This document shows positions 16,178 through 24,123 of a stretch of 40,761 nucleotides of DNA, piece by piece. A model generated the notes under the pieces. That model saw only the letters and a list, made by a program, of their open reading frames with translations. It was not told where the DNA came from and did no database searches. The position numbers and the translations under genes are program-made. Origin of the DNA: Nonomuraea zeae. Lineage in GTDB: Bacteria; Actinomycetota; Actinomycetes; Streptosporangiales; Streptosporangiaceae. The stretch is taken from the NCBI RefSeq assembly GCF_005889725.1, contig NZ_VCKX01000090.1:1-40761 (forward strand), read 5' to 3'. The first letter of the stretch is position 1; every line of letters starts with the position of its first letter.

Positions 16178-17152
16178 ATGACCCGTGTCGGCATCATAGG
16201 TGCCGGAAATATCGCCGCTCGTCATGCCGACGTCCTGTCCGGATTCCCCGATGTCACGATCGCTGGGATCGCCGACACCGATCCCCACAGGGCCGAGGCC
16301 TTGGCCTCCAAGCATGGCGCCCCCGCTTATGGCGGCCATGCGGACCTGCTCAATGCCGGCGGTCTGGATGCTGTCTACGTCTGTGTGCCTCCTTTCGCGC
16401 ACGGTAACCCGGAACGTGACGTTCTGTCGTGTAATCTCCCGATTTTTGTGGAAAAACCGCTTTCGCTAGACCTCCAAACCGCAGAAATGATCGCGTCCGA
16501 AATCGAGCAAAGATCCCTGCCGTCCGCGGTCGGTCATCATTGGCGCTACCTGGACATCGTTCAGCAGGCCCGTGACCTGCTCGCCGGCCGTCCCGTGCGC
16601 CTGGCGCTCGGTCACTGGCTCGATAAAGTGCCTCCGGTCAGCTGGTGGCTCGACCGCACGATGTCCGGCGGCCAGATCGTCGAGCAGGCGGTTCACGTGC
16701 TGGACCTGGCTCGGCTCCTGGTCGGCGAGGTCACGATGGTGCACGCCGTACCTGCCGAGGAGGAAGGCTCCGCCGACGGCCCGAGAGAGGTGCGCGGCGA
16801 GGTGGACCGGGCCACGGCGGCGGTCATGCGCTTCGCCGGCGGCGCGCCCGGCCTGCTCGCCACCTCCTGCCTGCTCACCCGCAAGCACCGGGTGGGCCTG
16901 GAGGTGTGCGCGGACGGCATCGCGCTGGAGCTCAGCGAGACGCGGCTGCTCGTGGACGGCGAACGCGTGATCGAGGACGACGGCCAGGCCAAGATGCGCG
17001 TGGACCGGGAGTTCGTCAACGCCGTGCAGGGCAAGGACGCCGACGTGCGCGTGCCGTACGGTGAGGCTCTGCGGACCCACCGGCTGGCGCTGGCGCTCGC
17101 CCGGTCCGCCGTCGAACGGAAGCCGGTGATGCTCGATGAGCACCATTCTTAG
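16178..17152 (+). CDS. Gfo/Idh/MocA-family sugar oxidoreductase
   Basis: NAD(P)-dependent oxidoreductase acting on sugars or cyclitols, cytoplasmic, 324 residues. The Rossmann fold opens with GIIGAGNIAARHADVL (5-20, GxGxxA). The catalytic EKP motif gives K93, and the C-terminal-domain signature SGGQIVEQAVHVLDLARLL provides H173 and D176. Start ATG 16178 places the Rossmann motif at the usual position, though no ribosome site is seen and the message may be leaderless. It overlaps the next dehydrogenase gene by 17 bp. The neighbours (epimerase, glycosidase, importer) suggest oxidation of an imported sugar, as in levoglucosan or 3-keto-glycoside pathways; the substrate is unknown. Confidence 0.93.
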   Translation: MTRVGIIGAGNIAARHADVLSGFPDVTIAGIADTDPHRAEALASKHGAPAYGGHADLLNAGGLDAVYVCVPPFAHGNPERDVLSCNLPIFVEKPLSLDLQTAEMIASEIEQRSLPSAVGHHWRYLDIVQQARDLLAGRPVRLALGHWLDKVPPVSWWLDRTMSGGQIVEQAVHVLDLARLLVGEVTMVHAVPAEEEGSADGPREVRGEVDRATAAVMRFAGGAPGLLATSCLLTRKHRVGLEVCADGIALELSETRLLVDGERVIEDDGQAKMRVDREFVNAVQGKDADVRVPYGEALRTHRLALALARSAVERKPVMLDEHHS

Positions 17153-18239
17153 CATCGAGGGGCCGGGGCAGGTCTCGCTGGTGGAGGAGAAGCTGCCCGA
17201 CCTGCCCGACGGCGGGTTCATGGTGGCGACCACGCACAGCGGCGTCTCCGCGGGCACCGAGCTGACCTACGTCAAGGGCACCAATCCCTACCTGTCCTCG
17301 ACCTGGGACCCGTCGCTCGGCCTGTTCCTGGAGGGCGCGCCGTCGGTGGGCTATCCCGTGCGCGGCATCGGCTACATGCAGGTGGGCCTGGTGGTCGAGA
17401 CGCGTACGCGCGCGGTCCAGGAGGGCGCGCTGGTCGCGATGGCGTACGGGCACCGCACCGCCTACGTGGCGGACCCGATGACCGACAGGTTCGTGGAGCT
17501 GCCGGAGGACCTCGACCCGGTGCTCGGCGTCTACGTGGCCCACATGGGCCCCATCTGCGCGAACGGCCTCCTGCACGCCGCCCACGACCTGCACGGCCCG
17601 GCCGTGCGGCACCTGGGGGACGGCGTGCGCGGCCGGCGGGTCGTGGTGGTCGGCGCGGGCGTGGTCGGGCTGCTGACGGCCTGCTTCGCCATGTCCTGCG
17701 GCGCGGCCGAGGTCGTGGTGGTGGACGAGACCCCGGCCAGGCTCGCGACCGCCGAGGCGCTCGGCGCCGGCGTCCTGGCCGCCGACGACGACCCGGCGGT
17801 GACGTTGAAGCGGCGCTGGCGGCACGGCCCAGGCGACCGCGGCGCCGACGTCGTCTTCCAGTGCCGTGGCCAGGCCAGGGCACTGGGGCTGGGGCTCAAG
17901 CTGCTGCGCCCCCAGGGCACGCTGGTCGATCTGGCCTTCTACACGCAGGGCGCCCAGGAGGTGCGGCTCGGCGAGGAGTTCCACCACAACGGGCTGACGC
18001 TGCGCTGCGCCCAGATCGGCAGGGTGCCCAGGGGCCTGGCGCACGCCTGGGACAGGGAGCGGCTCTCGCACGAGACGATCACCCTGCTCAGGGAGCGCGG
18101 CAGGTCGCTACGCGAGCACCTGATCACTGACCTCGTCGGGTTCGCCGACGCTCCTGAGCTGCTCACCGACCTCGCCGCTCGCCGTCGCCACGCCATCCAG
18201 GCCGTGCTCTGCGACCACGTCGAGGATGAGGGCGGCTGA
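17136..18239 (+). CDS. MDR-superfamily dehydrogenase lacking the usual zinc cysteines (paralogue 1)
   Basis: Medium-chain dehydrogenase/reductase of 367 residues. The GroES-like N-domain contains THSGVSAGTELTYVKGTNPY (about 28-47), and the Rossmann domain contains VVVVGAGVVGLLTACF (about 168-183). Neither the CGTD/GHE catalytic-zinc pattern nor the four-cysteine structural-zinc loop of classical alcohol dehydrogenases is present. It resembles the other MDR gene of this locus (20206-21240) throughout: SGVSAGTELT, GTNPYLSS, LGEEFHHN. The 5' end overlaps the oxidoreductase gene by 17 bp. The 3' end overlaps the convergent glycosidase gene by 132 bp. It probably uses NAD(P) on a sugar or cyclitol. 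Confidence 0.9.
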   Translation: MSTILSIEGPGQVSLVEEKLPDLPDGGFMVATTHSGVSAGTELTYVKGTNPYLSSTWDPSLGLFLEGAPSVGYPVRGIGYMQVGLVVETRTRAVQEGALVAMAYGHRTAYVADPMTDRFVELPEDLDPVLGVYVAHMGPICANGLLHAAHDLHGPAVRHLGDGVRGRRVVVVGAGVVGLLTACFAMSCGAAEVVVVDETPARLATAEALGAGVLAADDDPAVTLKRRWRHGPGDRGADVVFQCRGQARALGLGLKLLRPQGTLVDLAFYTQGAQEVRLGEEFHHNGLTLRCAQIGRVPRGLAHAWDRERLSHETITLLRERGRSLREHLITDLVGFADAPELLTDLAARRRHAIQAVLCDHVEDEGG

Positions 18240-19427
18240 CCAGCTGAAGTCCCGGCAGCCGTGACCGCGCAGCGTGAGCGGGTCGAAATACTCGCGGAAG
18301 CCGGCCCGCGTGACCGCGTTGATCATCTCGTTCGCGAGAGGGGCTGCCAGGTCGGGGCGGCGGTCCCTGAGCCCGTGCCAGACCAGCCAGGTGAGGTTGA
18401 TCCAGCTCGGCCCCCGCCAGTAGCGGGCGGCGTTGAACTCGGGGGCGGCCGGCGAGTAGCTGGACAGGATCCCGTCCTTGAGCGCGAACCGGTCGAGCGC
18501 GGTCCCGATCAGCGCGTTGACGATGTCGCGCGGCAGGTCGGGCAGCATGAGCGGGGTCAGCCCGGCGGCGCTGTGGGAGCGGATCAGGCAGCCGGTGAGC
18601 ACGTCGCGGGCGTGGAAGAGACCGTCGTCGTAGAGGTGCTCGACCATGGCCTCGGTGATCGCGGCCGCCTCGCGCCGGTGGGGCTCGGGGTCGAGGCCGC
18701 ACACCTCCGCGATCCTGGCGAGGGTGGCCTCCGCGTTGCCGTACGCGGCGTTGAACAGCGGATCCTCGACCTGGAACCCGCCGTGCCTGCGGTAACCCGA
18801 GTCGCGGTAGGCGCGGGCGATGGCGACGTAGCGCTCGTAGTCGCGGTCGGTGGGCCGCTCGTCGGCGCTGACCGTCTCCAGATCCCTGCGGACGAACCCC
18901 GACGTGCCCGGCTGGATCGCCTTGAGCGGCAGGTCCCAGGCCGGGCTGTTGTCCATGCCCGACTCCCACGGATGCAGGATCGAGATCAGGCCCTCCTCGG
19001 AGCGCCTGGCCGTGCGCAGGAACGCCTGCTGCGCCACGAGCCTGGGGTAGATCCGGCGCAGGAACCCCGGATCGGGCTCGGACAGGTGCGTCTTCCAGGC
19101 GGCCAGCGCGTGGACCGGGGGCTGGACGATGCCGGAGGTGGCCGAGCCCGAAGGCGCGCGCGACTCCCAGAACTCCGGCCCGGGGAAGTAGGCGCCCTCC
19201 GGCACCTCGGGGTTGAACACGATGTGCGGGACCCGGCCGTCGCGCCACTGGGCGCCGAACAGGCTGAGCAGCTCCGACCTGGCCCTGCGCGGTGCCCAGC
19301 GGGCGTTGCCGATCGCGATGAAGGCGGAGTCCCAGCTCCACTGATGCGGATAGAGCCGACGGGAGGGAACCGTGTAGCTGCCGTCCCAGTTGGCCACCAG
19401 GACTCGCACGGCGTCGCGAAGGATCAT
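18108..19427 (-). CDS. MGH1/GH63-like glycoside hydrolase
   Basis: An (alpha/alpha)6-barrel glycosidase of 439 residues, related to bacterial glucosylglycerate and mannosylglycerate hydrolases as I remember those sequences. Conserved blocks in order: LYPHQWSWDSAFIAIG (25-40), AQWRDGRVPHIVF (59-71), TSGIVQPPVHAL (97-108), HPWESGMDNSPAWD (152-165) with likely acid D159, FQVEDPLFNAAYG (218-230), YWRGPSWINLTWL (336-348) and REYFDP (378-383) with likely base E379. There is no signal peptide, so it acts in the cytoplasm on an imported or endogenous glycoside. Start ATG 19427 overlaps the epimerase stop (ATGA) and has AGGAAG 5 bases upstream. Residues after about 408 lie antisense to the MDR gene and look non-conserved. 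Confidence 0.9.
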   Translation of the reverse strand: MILRDAVRVLVANWDGSYTVPSRRLYPHQWSWDSAFIAIGNARWAPRRARSELLSLFGAQWRDGRVPHIVFNPEVPEGAYFPGPEFWESRAPSGSATSGIVQPPVHALAAWKTHLSEPDPGFLRRIYPRLVAQQAFLRTARRSEEGLISILHPWESGMDNSPAWDLPLKAIQPGTSGFVRRDLETVSADERPTDRDYERYVAIARAYRDSGYRRHGGFQVEDPLFNAAYGNAEATLARIAEVCGLDPEPHRREAAAITEAMVEHLYDDGLFHARDVLTGCLIRSHSAAGLTPLMLPDLPRDIVNALIGTALDRFALKDGILSSYSPAAPEFNAARYWRGPSWINLTWLVWHGLRDRRPDLAAPLANEMINAVTRAGFREYFDPLTLRGHGCRDFSWSAALILDVVAEHGLDGVATASGEVGEQLRSVGEPDEVSDQVLA

Positions 19428-20209
19428 AGAAACTTCCTGACGAAGGCTGCGGTTTGGGGGAGAACGATCTCGGGCTCGCCACGAAGCCGGCATTCGAGTG
19501 CGAGATAGCCGTCGAAGCCGACGGCGTCGAGCGTGGCGAGCTGCGCGCCCCAGTCGAGGTGTCCGGTGCCCGGCTGGTTCCTGTTGGACTCGCTGATCTG
19601 CATGTGCGCGAGGTAGGGGGCGGCCTCGGCCAGCGAGCGGCAGGGGTCGTCCTCCTCGATGTTCATGTGGTAGGTGTCGCCGACGACCCTGATCGAGTCC
19701 ATGGCGCAGTAGGAGACCGCGTCGGCGAGCGAGTTGACCATGTGGTTCTCGTAGCGGTTGAGCGGCTCCAGCATGATCAGCACGCCGTTGCGCTGCGCGT
19801 GCTCGCCGAGGATGCCGAGCGCCTCCGCCAGCACCTCCCGGTCCTCCTCCGGGCTGCGCGGCGGCTCGAACGGCGGGAGCCGGCGCGAGAACTGCCCCCA
19901 GGAGGCGGGGGTCATGACGCCGATGCCGCCCAGCTCGGCGATCACCGTGAGCTGCGACCTGAGCTGCTGGATGGCGTCCTTACGCTTGGCCGGGTCGAAG
20001 TCGCCGATGAAATGGAGCATGTCCACGCACACCGTCGGCATGACCACGCCGTCGGCGAGCGCCCGCTTGAGCTCGGTCAGGCGGCCCGCGAAGTGGAAAT
20101 CGCCCTTGCCCCGCAGCTCGATGGCGTCGAACCCGGCATCGACCGCGAACGCGAACTTCTCCTGCAGCGTGCGTCCCGGCAGAAGCTGCTCCTGTACGGC
20201 GAGCTTCAC
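19424..20209 (-). CDS. Sugar epimerase, D-tagatose 3-epimerase-like TIM barrel
   Basis: Xylose-isomerase-like TIM barrel (AP_endonuc_2) of 261 residues. It carries the metal-ligand set of ketose 3-epimerases: E148 in MLEPLNRYE, D178 in GDTYHMN, H202 in AHMQISESNR and E239 in ALECR. E154, H181 and the SNRNQPGTGHLDW loop are also conserved. It probably epimerises or isomerises a ketose or keto-sugar. The start is GTG 20209, with GAGGAG 5 bases upstream and a 4-bp GTGA overlap with the MDR stop. It is the middle gene of a tightly coupled minus-strand operon, MDR-epimerase-glycosidase. Confidence 0.92.
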   Translation of the reverse strand: MKLAVQEQLLPGRTLQEKFAFAVDAGFDAIELRGKGDFHFAGRLTELKRALADGVVMPTVCVDMLHFIGDFDPAKRKDAIQQLRSQLTVIAELGGIGVMTPASWGQFSRRLPPFEPPRSPEEDREVLAEALGILGEHAQRNGVLIMLEPLNRYENHMVNSLADAVSYCAMDSIRVVGDTYHMNIEEDDPCRSLAEAAPYLAHMQISESNRNQPGTGHLDWGAQLATLDAVGFDGYLALECRLRGEPEIVLPQTAAFVRKFL

Positions 20210-21240
20210 TGTGACTCCTCAAATCGGAAGACGAGTTGAAGCACCTCGGACTGGTGCTTGTCCAGCAGTTCGTAGGCCTCCTGGGCCCGCTCGGCGGGCA
20301 TGACGTGGGAGACGAGCCGACCGGCGTCGACCTCGCCCCGGTGTACGAGCTCCATGAACGTGCGCTGCAGCCGTTCGACGTCCCACCGGTGGGCCAGCCA
20401 GGAGGCGACGCCGCCGATCTGGGAGGAGACGAGCTGGACCTGGTTGTGGTGGAACTCCTCGCCGAGCCTGAGCCCGATGCCGTCGCCCTGGTAGAAGCCG
20501 GCGGCCACGACCCGGCCGCCCTTGCGGACGGTCCTGATCGCCTCGTGCAGGCCGAGGTGGTTGCCGCTCAGCTCGATGACGGTGTCGGCGCCGTCGATGC
20601 GCTTGCGCATGAACTCGGCCACCGACCCGGCGGTCACGTCGAACGTCTCGGCCGCGCCGAAGCTCCTGGCCAGCTCCAGCCGGTCGGGGATGGCGTCGGC
20701 CGCGACCACCCTGGCGCCGCTGAGCACGGCCATGCGGGTGGCCAGCAGCCCGATGACGCCCTGGCCGAAGATCGCGATCTGGTCGCCGAGATGCACGTCG
20801 GCGGCGTGGACGGCGTTGAGCGCGATGGCGCCCACCCGGGCGAAGATGCCGGTCAGGGGATCGGCGCCGGGCGGCAGCACGTGGCCGACCAGCTTCTCCG
20901 CCGGGACGACGGCCTCGGCGCGGTGTCCCCAGATGCCCCAGACGAGGCTGCCGACGGGCGGGTCGGCGACATCGGGCGCCGCCTCCACCACCTCGCCGAC
21001 CTCCTGGTAGCCCCAGCCGGTCAGCGGGTACGCGTGCGTCTGCCCTTCGACGAAGAGCCGGCGTTCCGTGTCCCATTTGCTGCTGAGATAGGGATTTGTG
21101 CCGCGATAGGCGGTGAGTTCGGTGCCCGCTGAGACTCCTGAGTAGAGCGTACGGATGCGTACGGAGCCCGGCACGAGATCGGCGGGCGACTCCAGGCTGA
21201 CGCGGACTTGGCCTGGCTCTTCGAAGGTGATGACGCGCAT
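20206..21240 (-). CDS. MDR-superfamily dehydrogenase lacking the usual zinc cysteines (paralogue 2)
   Basis: Second MDR enzyme of the locus, 344 residues, clearly paralogous to the one at 17136. Shared segments include SGVSAGTELTAYRGTNPYLS (about 34-53) and LGEEFHHNQVQLVSSQIG. The nucleotide-binding motif is IFGQGVIGLLATRM (about 159-172). No cysteine zinc cluster is present. It heads the minus-strand operon and diverges from the importer operon across a region with palindromic operator candidates. I use ATG 21240; a GTG at 21249 is possible, and neither has a well-spaced ribosome site. The likely role is NAD(P)-linked oxidation or reduction of the same sugar handled by its operon partners. 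Confidence 0.9.
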   Translation of the reverse strand: MRVITFEEPGQVRVSLESPADLVPGSVRIRTLYSGVSAGTELTAYRGTNPYLSSKWDTERRLFVEGQTHAYPLTGWGYQEVGEVVEAAPDVADPPVGSLVWGIWGHRAEAVVPAEKLVGHVLPPGADPLTGIFARVGAIALNAVHAADVHLGDQIAIFGQGVIGLLATRMAVLSGARVVAADAIPDRLELARSFGAAETFDVTAGSVAEFMRKRIDGADTVIELSGNHLGLHEAIRTVRKGGRVVAAGFYQGDGIGLRLGEEFHHNQVQLVSSQIGGVASWLAHRWDVERLQRTFMELVHRGEVDAGRLVSHVMPAERAQEAYELLDKHQSEVLQLVFRFEESQ

Positions 21241-21257
21241 TCCCCACACTTACGCTT

Positions 21258-21295
21258 TTTGATCAAACAAAAGTCAAAGATTTAGTGCTTGTTTG
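21258..21295. promoter_or_regulatory. Candidate operators between sugar operons
   Basis: An AT-rich island holds a perfect palindrome TTTGATCAAA (21258-21267) and an overlapping inverted repeat CAAACAA (21264-21270) with TTGTTTG (21289-21295), spacer 18. It lies in the divergent region between the MDR operon and the importer operon. It is a good candidate binding site for the ROK regulator encoded at 24959; that assignment is inference. Confidence 0.5.
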
Positions 21296-21353
21296 CACAC
21301 GATAGTTGCGCTCGTAACACTCTTAAGTCTACGACTTCCGCCGAAGGAGACTG

Positions 21354-21706
21354 ATGAAATTAGGGTTTCTGACAGCGTGTCTTCCGGAAAGCGACCTTAC
21401 CGACATACCACACCACCCTGGACACCGGGGTTTCGGAGCCGTCCGGAGCCGCCGGCCACCGCGCTTCGGATGACCGAAATCACATCAGAGTAGATCGTTT
21501 CGGCGAAGGCGAACGTGATCCAGCCGGGCGAAATTTCGCGTAGAGCGGACTCGCGCTTTCCCCGATCGTTCCCTGCCAGAGCAATCCGCGCCCTGGCGCA
21601 GGGATGCAGGTGAACGCTTACCTCAGCCGGGATCGGCAGCACGGACTGGGTACAGACCGGTCTCGGTATCGCCTACCGCACGTTGCGCCAACTGATCGTG
21701 GGGTAA
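21354..21706 (+). pseudogene. Remnant of a sugar phosphate isomerase/epimerase gene
   Basis: The 497-bp gap between the MDR and binding-protein genes holds a decayed gene. AAGGAG plus 4 bases precedes ATG 21354, which opens MKLGFLTACLPESDLTDI, a typical N-terminus of xylose-isomerase-like sugar epimerases. The frame breaks after GFGAV and stops at 21471. Homologous-looking sequence resumes in another frame (NHIRVDRFGEGERD, 21478-21519; stop at 21541). The stretch ending at TAA 21704 reads DWVQTGLGIAYRTLRQLIVG, like the family C-terminus. An intact gene would be about 900-1000 bp, so most of the middle is deleted. Family resemblance is from memory and needs a search. The promoter and ribosome site may still serve the importer operon. 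Confidence 0.65.
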
Positions 21707-21737
21707 GGGCGGCGTAACCCCATCAGAGGAGCGTGCC

Positions 21738-23111
21738 ATGCCGAAGAAGGTAACCGCCGTCCTCTCCGTCGCGCTGCTGGCCGCCGCCTCACTGGCGGCC
21801 TGCGGCGACGACGGTGGCGAGCAACCGTCCGCGAGCAACCAGATCACGGTCTGGACCGAGGAGAACCTCGGCGACCGAATGGCCGTGCAGAACACGATTG
21901 TCGCCGAGTTCACCAAGAAGACCGGGATCCAGGTGAAGCTGGTCGGCGTCGGCGAGGACCAGTTCAGCCAGACGATGACGGCCGCCGCGGCGGCCGACGA
22001 CCTGCCCGACGTGATCGGGGCGCTGCCGCTGTCGGCGGTGCGCGAGCTGGAGGCCAACGACCTGCTCGACACCGAGACGCCCGGCAAGGTCGTCGAACAG
22101 CTCGGAAAGGACTCGTTCTCCCCGCGCGCCCTGGAGCTCGACACCTCGGGCGGCAAGCTGCTCGCGGTGCCCAGCGACGGGTGGGCGCAGCTCATCCTTT
22201 ATCGCAAGGACCTGTTCGAGAAGGCCGGGCTCCAGCCGCCGGACACGTACGAGGCCCTCCAGGCCGCGGCGGCCAAGCTCAACACGGGCGGGGTCGCGGG
22301 CATCACGCTGGCGATCGCGCCGAAGGACTCGTTCACCGCGCAGAGCTTCGAGCACGTCGCGCTGGCGAACGGGTGCCAGCTGGTCGACAACGCCGGAAAT
22401 GTCGCCCTTGACTCGCCACAGTGCGCGAAAGCATTCGAGTTCTACGCGAACCTCGCGAAGAGCTACTCGGTCAAGGGCAAGCAGGACGTCGACTCCACCA
22501 GAGCCACCTATTTCTCCGGCAAGGCCGCCATGATGATCTGGTCGTCGTTCATCCTGGACGAGATGGCGGGGCTGCGGAAAGACGCGCTGCCGAGCTGCCA
22601 GGAGTGCCGCGCGGACCCCGAGTGGCTGGCCAAGAACACCGGCGTGGTCACCGCGCTCAAGGGGCCCGACGGGAGCGCGCCCGCACAATACGGCGAGATC
22701 GTCTCGTGGGTGGTCACGCGGGACGCCGCCAAGGATCCGGCGGCCAAGTTCATCTCGTACATGATGAACGAGGGCTACGAGCGCTGGATCGGGATGGCGC
22801 CGGAGGGCAAGTTCCCGGCCCGCAAGGGCTTCGAGGACAAGTGGAACAAGCTGCCCGCCGGAGTCGACTCCAAGAAGCCGCTGGCCGACGTCTACCCGGC
22901 CGACGTGCTCGACGCCCTGCGCAAGAGCCCTGACACCTTCGCCCGCTGGGGCATCCCGCAGGGGCAGGGCAAGCTGGTCGGCGCCACGATGGGCGAGCTG
23001 CCCGTACCCAAGGCGCTGAGCGCGGTCGTCGACGGCTCCCTGACCCCACAGGCCGCCGCCACCCAAGCCAAAACCGACGTCGAAACCATCAAACGCGGGA
23101 TCCGGCAGTGA
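21738..23111 (+). CDS. ABC sugar-binding lipoprotein
   Basis: Extracellular solute-binding protein, family 1 (MalE-like), 457 residues, anchored outside the membrane and delivering sugar to the permeases that follow. A signal sequence ends in lipobox LAAC with lipidated C22. The mature part starts with acidic-polar GDDGGEQPSASNQITVWTEE. Internal features such as KAAMMIWSSFILDEMAG and SYMMNEGYERWIGMAPEGKF match the family C-lobe. Start ATG 21738 has AGAGGAG about 6 bases upstream. The operon continues with two permeases and the ROK regulator. No ATPase is encoded here, so a shared MsiK-type ATPase elsewhere is likely. Confidence 0.95.
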   Translation: MPKKVTAVLSVALLAAASLAACGDDGGEQPSASNQITVWTEENLGDRMAVQNTIVAEFTKKTGIQVKLVGVGEDQFSQTMTAAAAADDLPDVIGALPLSAVRELEANDLLDTETPGKVVEQLGKDSFSPRALELDTSGGKLLAVPSDGWAQLILYRKDLFEKAGLQPPDTYEALQAAAAKLNTGGVAGITLAIAPKDSFTAQSFEHVALANGCQLVDNAGNVALDSPQCAKAFEFYANLAKSYSVKGKQDVDSTRATYFSGKAAMMIWSSFILDEMAGLRKDALPSCQECRADPEWLAKNTGVVTALKGPDGSAPAQYGEIVSWVVTRDAAKDPAAKFISYMMNEGYERWIGMAPEGKFPARKGFEDKWNKLPAGVDSKKPLADVYPADVLDALRKSPDTFARWGIPQGQGKLVGATMGELPVPKALSAVVDGSLTPQAAATQAKTDVETIKRGIRQ

Positions 23112-23183
23112 CCCGGCGAGGGAGTGCCGTCGTCTGGAGGAGCGGCGGGAGCGAAGCGACCACAGCGGGGGAAGACGGCGGCA

Positions 23184-23216
23184 TGAGGCGACCGAGCCCG
23201 CCTCACGGAGTGAGGC
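23184..23216 (+). promoter_or_regulatory. Two mutually exclusive hairpins over the permease ribosome site
   Basis: In the 106-bp gap between the binding-protein and permease genes, CGCCTCA (23199-23205) can pair with TGAGGCG (23184-23190). Alternatively, GCCTCAC (23200-23206) can pair with GTGAGGC (23210-23216). The latter arm contains the only ribosome-site-like sequence (GTGAGG) before ATG 23218. The second hairpin would mask translation and the first would free it. This could set the binding-protein/permease ratio. Confidence 0.5.
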
Positions 23217-23217
23217 C

Positions 23218-24123
23218 ATGAAAACCCTCCGTCAGCAGGAAGGGCGGGCTGGGCTGGCGCTCATCTCGCCCACGCTGATCATCACGCTGGTCGTGGTGGT
23301 GCTTCCGCTGCTGTGGGCGATCATGCTGGCGTTCCAGGACGTCCGGCTGATCAACATCCGCCGGGTGGGCGTCTTCGGCCACTACACGCTGGAGAACTTC
23401 GCGTACGTCATCTCCGAGCCCGGCTTCTGGACGTCCCTGGTCAACACGCTCGTCTACACCGTCGCGGGGACGGCGTTGTCGATCGTGATCGGGCTGGTGA
23501 CCGCGCTGGCGCTGCGCGACAGGTTCAGGGGCCGGACCCTGATCAGGGCCTCGATCCTGGTCCCGTACGTGGCCCCGGTCGTGGCCGTGGCGTTCCTGTG
23601 GGAGACGATGCTCAACCCCCAGTACGGCATCGTGAACTCCTGGCTCAAGGAGCCGATCGCGTTCCTCACCCAGGCCAAGGGCGAGTTCCTCGGCCTGGAG
23701 GTGCCGGTCGCCCTGCTGACGGTGATCGCGTTCGAGGCATGGCGGTATTTCCCGTTCGCGTTCCTGTTCATCCTGGCCAGGCTCCAGGCGCTGCCGGCGG
23801 AGCTGGACGAGGCCGCGGTGGTGGACGGGGCCACGCCCACCCAGCGCTTCCGCTACGTGATCATGCCGCAGCTCTGGCGGATCATCGCGCTGCTGTCGGT
23901 GCTGCGGTTCGTGTTCACCTTCACCAAGTTCGACGACGTCTACCTGCTCACCGGCGGCGGGGCCGGGACGGAGGTGGTCAGCGTGCGGGTCTACAACTTC
24001 CTGACCGCGCGTGACGACATCGGCGCCTCGGCGGCGCAGGCGATCGTACTGGCGATCTTCCTGGTCGTTTTCCTGGCCATCTACCTGCGGTTCTTCGCGG
24101 GAGGCGCGAATGAGCAGAGATAG
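23218..24123 (+). CDS. ABC sugar transporter permease, MalF/UgpA type
   Basis: Inner-membrane permease of 301 residues with six predicted TM helices, the first at about 17-38 (ISPTLIITLVVVVLPLLWAI). The EAA loop that docks the ATPase is ELDEAAVVDGATPTQRFRYV (about 196-215). It pairs with the next gene to form the translocation pore. The only ribosome-site candidate, GTGAGG, lies in a hairpin directly before ATG 23218. The 3' end overlaps the second permease by 14 bp. Confidence 0.95.
   Translation: MKTLRQQEGRAGLALISPTLIITLVVVVLPLLWAIMLAFQDVRLINIRRVGVFGHYTLENFAYVISEPGFWTSLVNTLVYTVAGTALSIVIGLVTALALRDRFRGRTLIRASILVPYVAPVVAVAFLWETMLNPQYGIVNSWLKEPIAFLTQAKGEFLGLEVPVALLTVIAFEAWRYFPFAFLFILARLQALPAELDEAAVVDGATPTQRFRYVIMPQLWRIIALLSVLRFVFTFTKFDDVYLLTGGGAGTEVVSVRVYNFLTARDDIGASAAQAIVLAIFLVVFLAIYLRFFAGGANEQR

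Noticed and set aside
21397..21642. 81-codon minus-strand frame in the 21241-21737 gap
   Set aside because: No ribosome site or family resemblance; it lies antisense to the isomerase remnant, which explains the region better.
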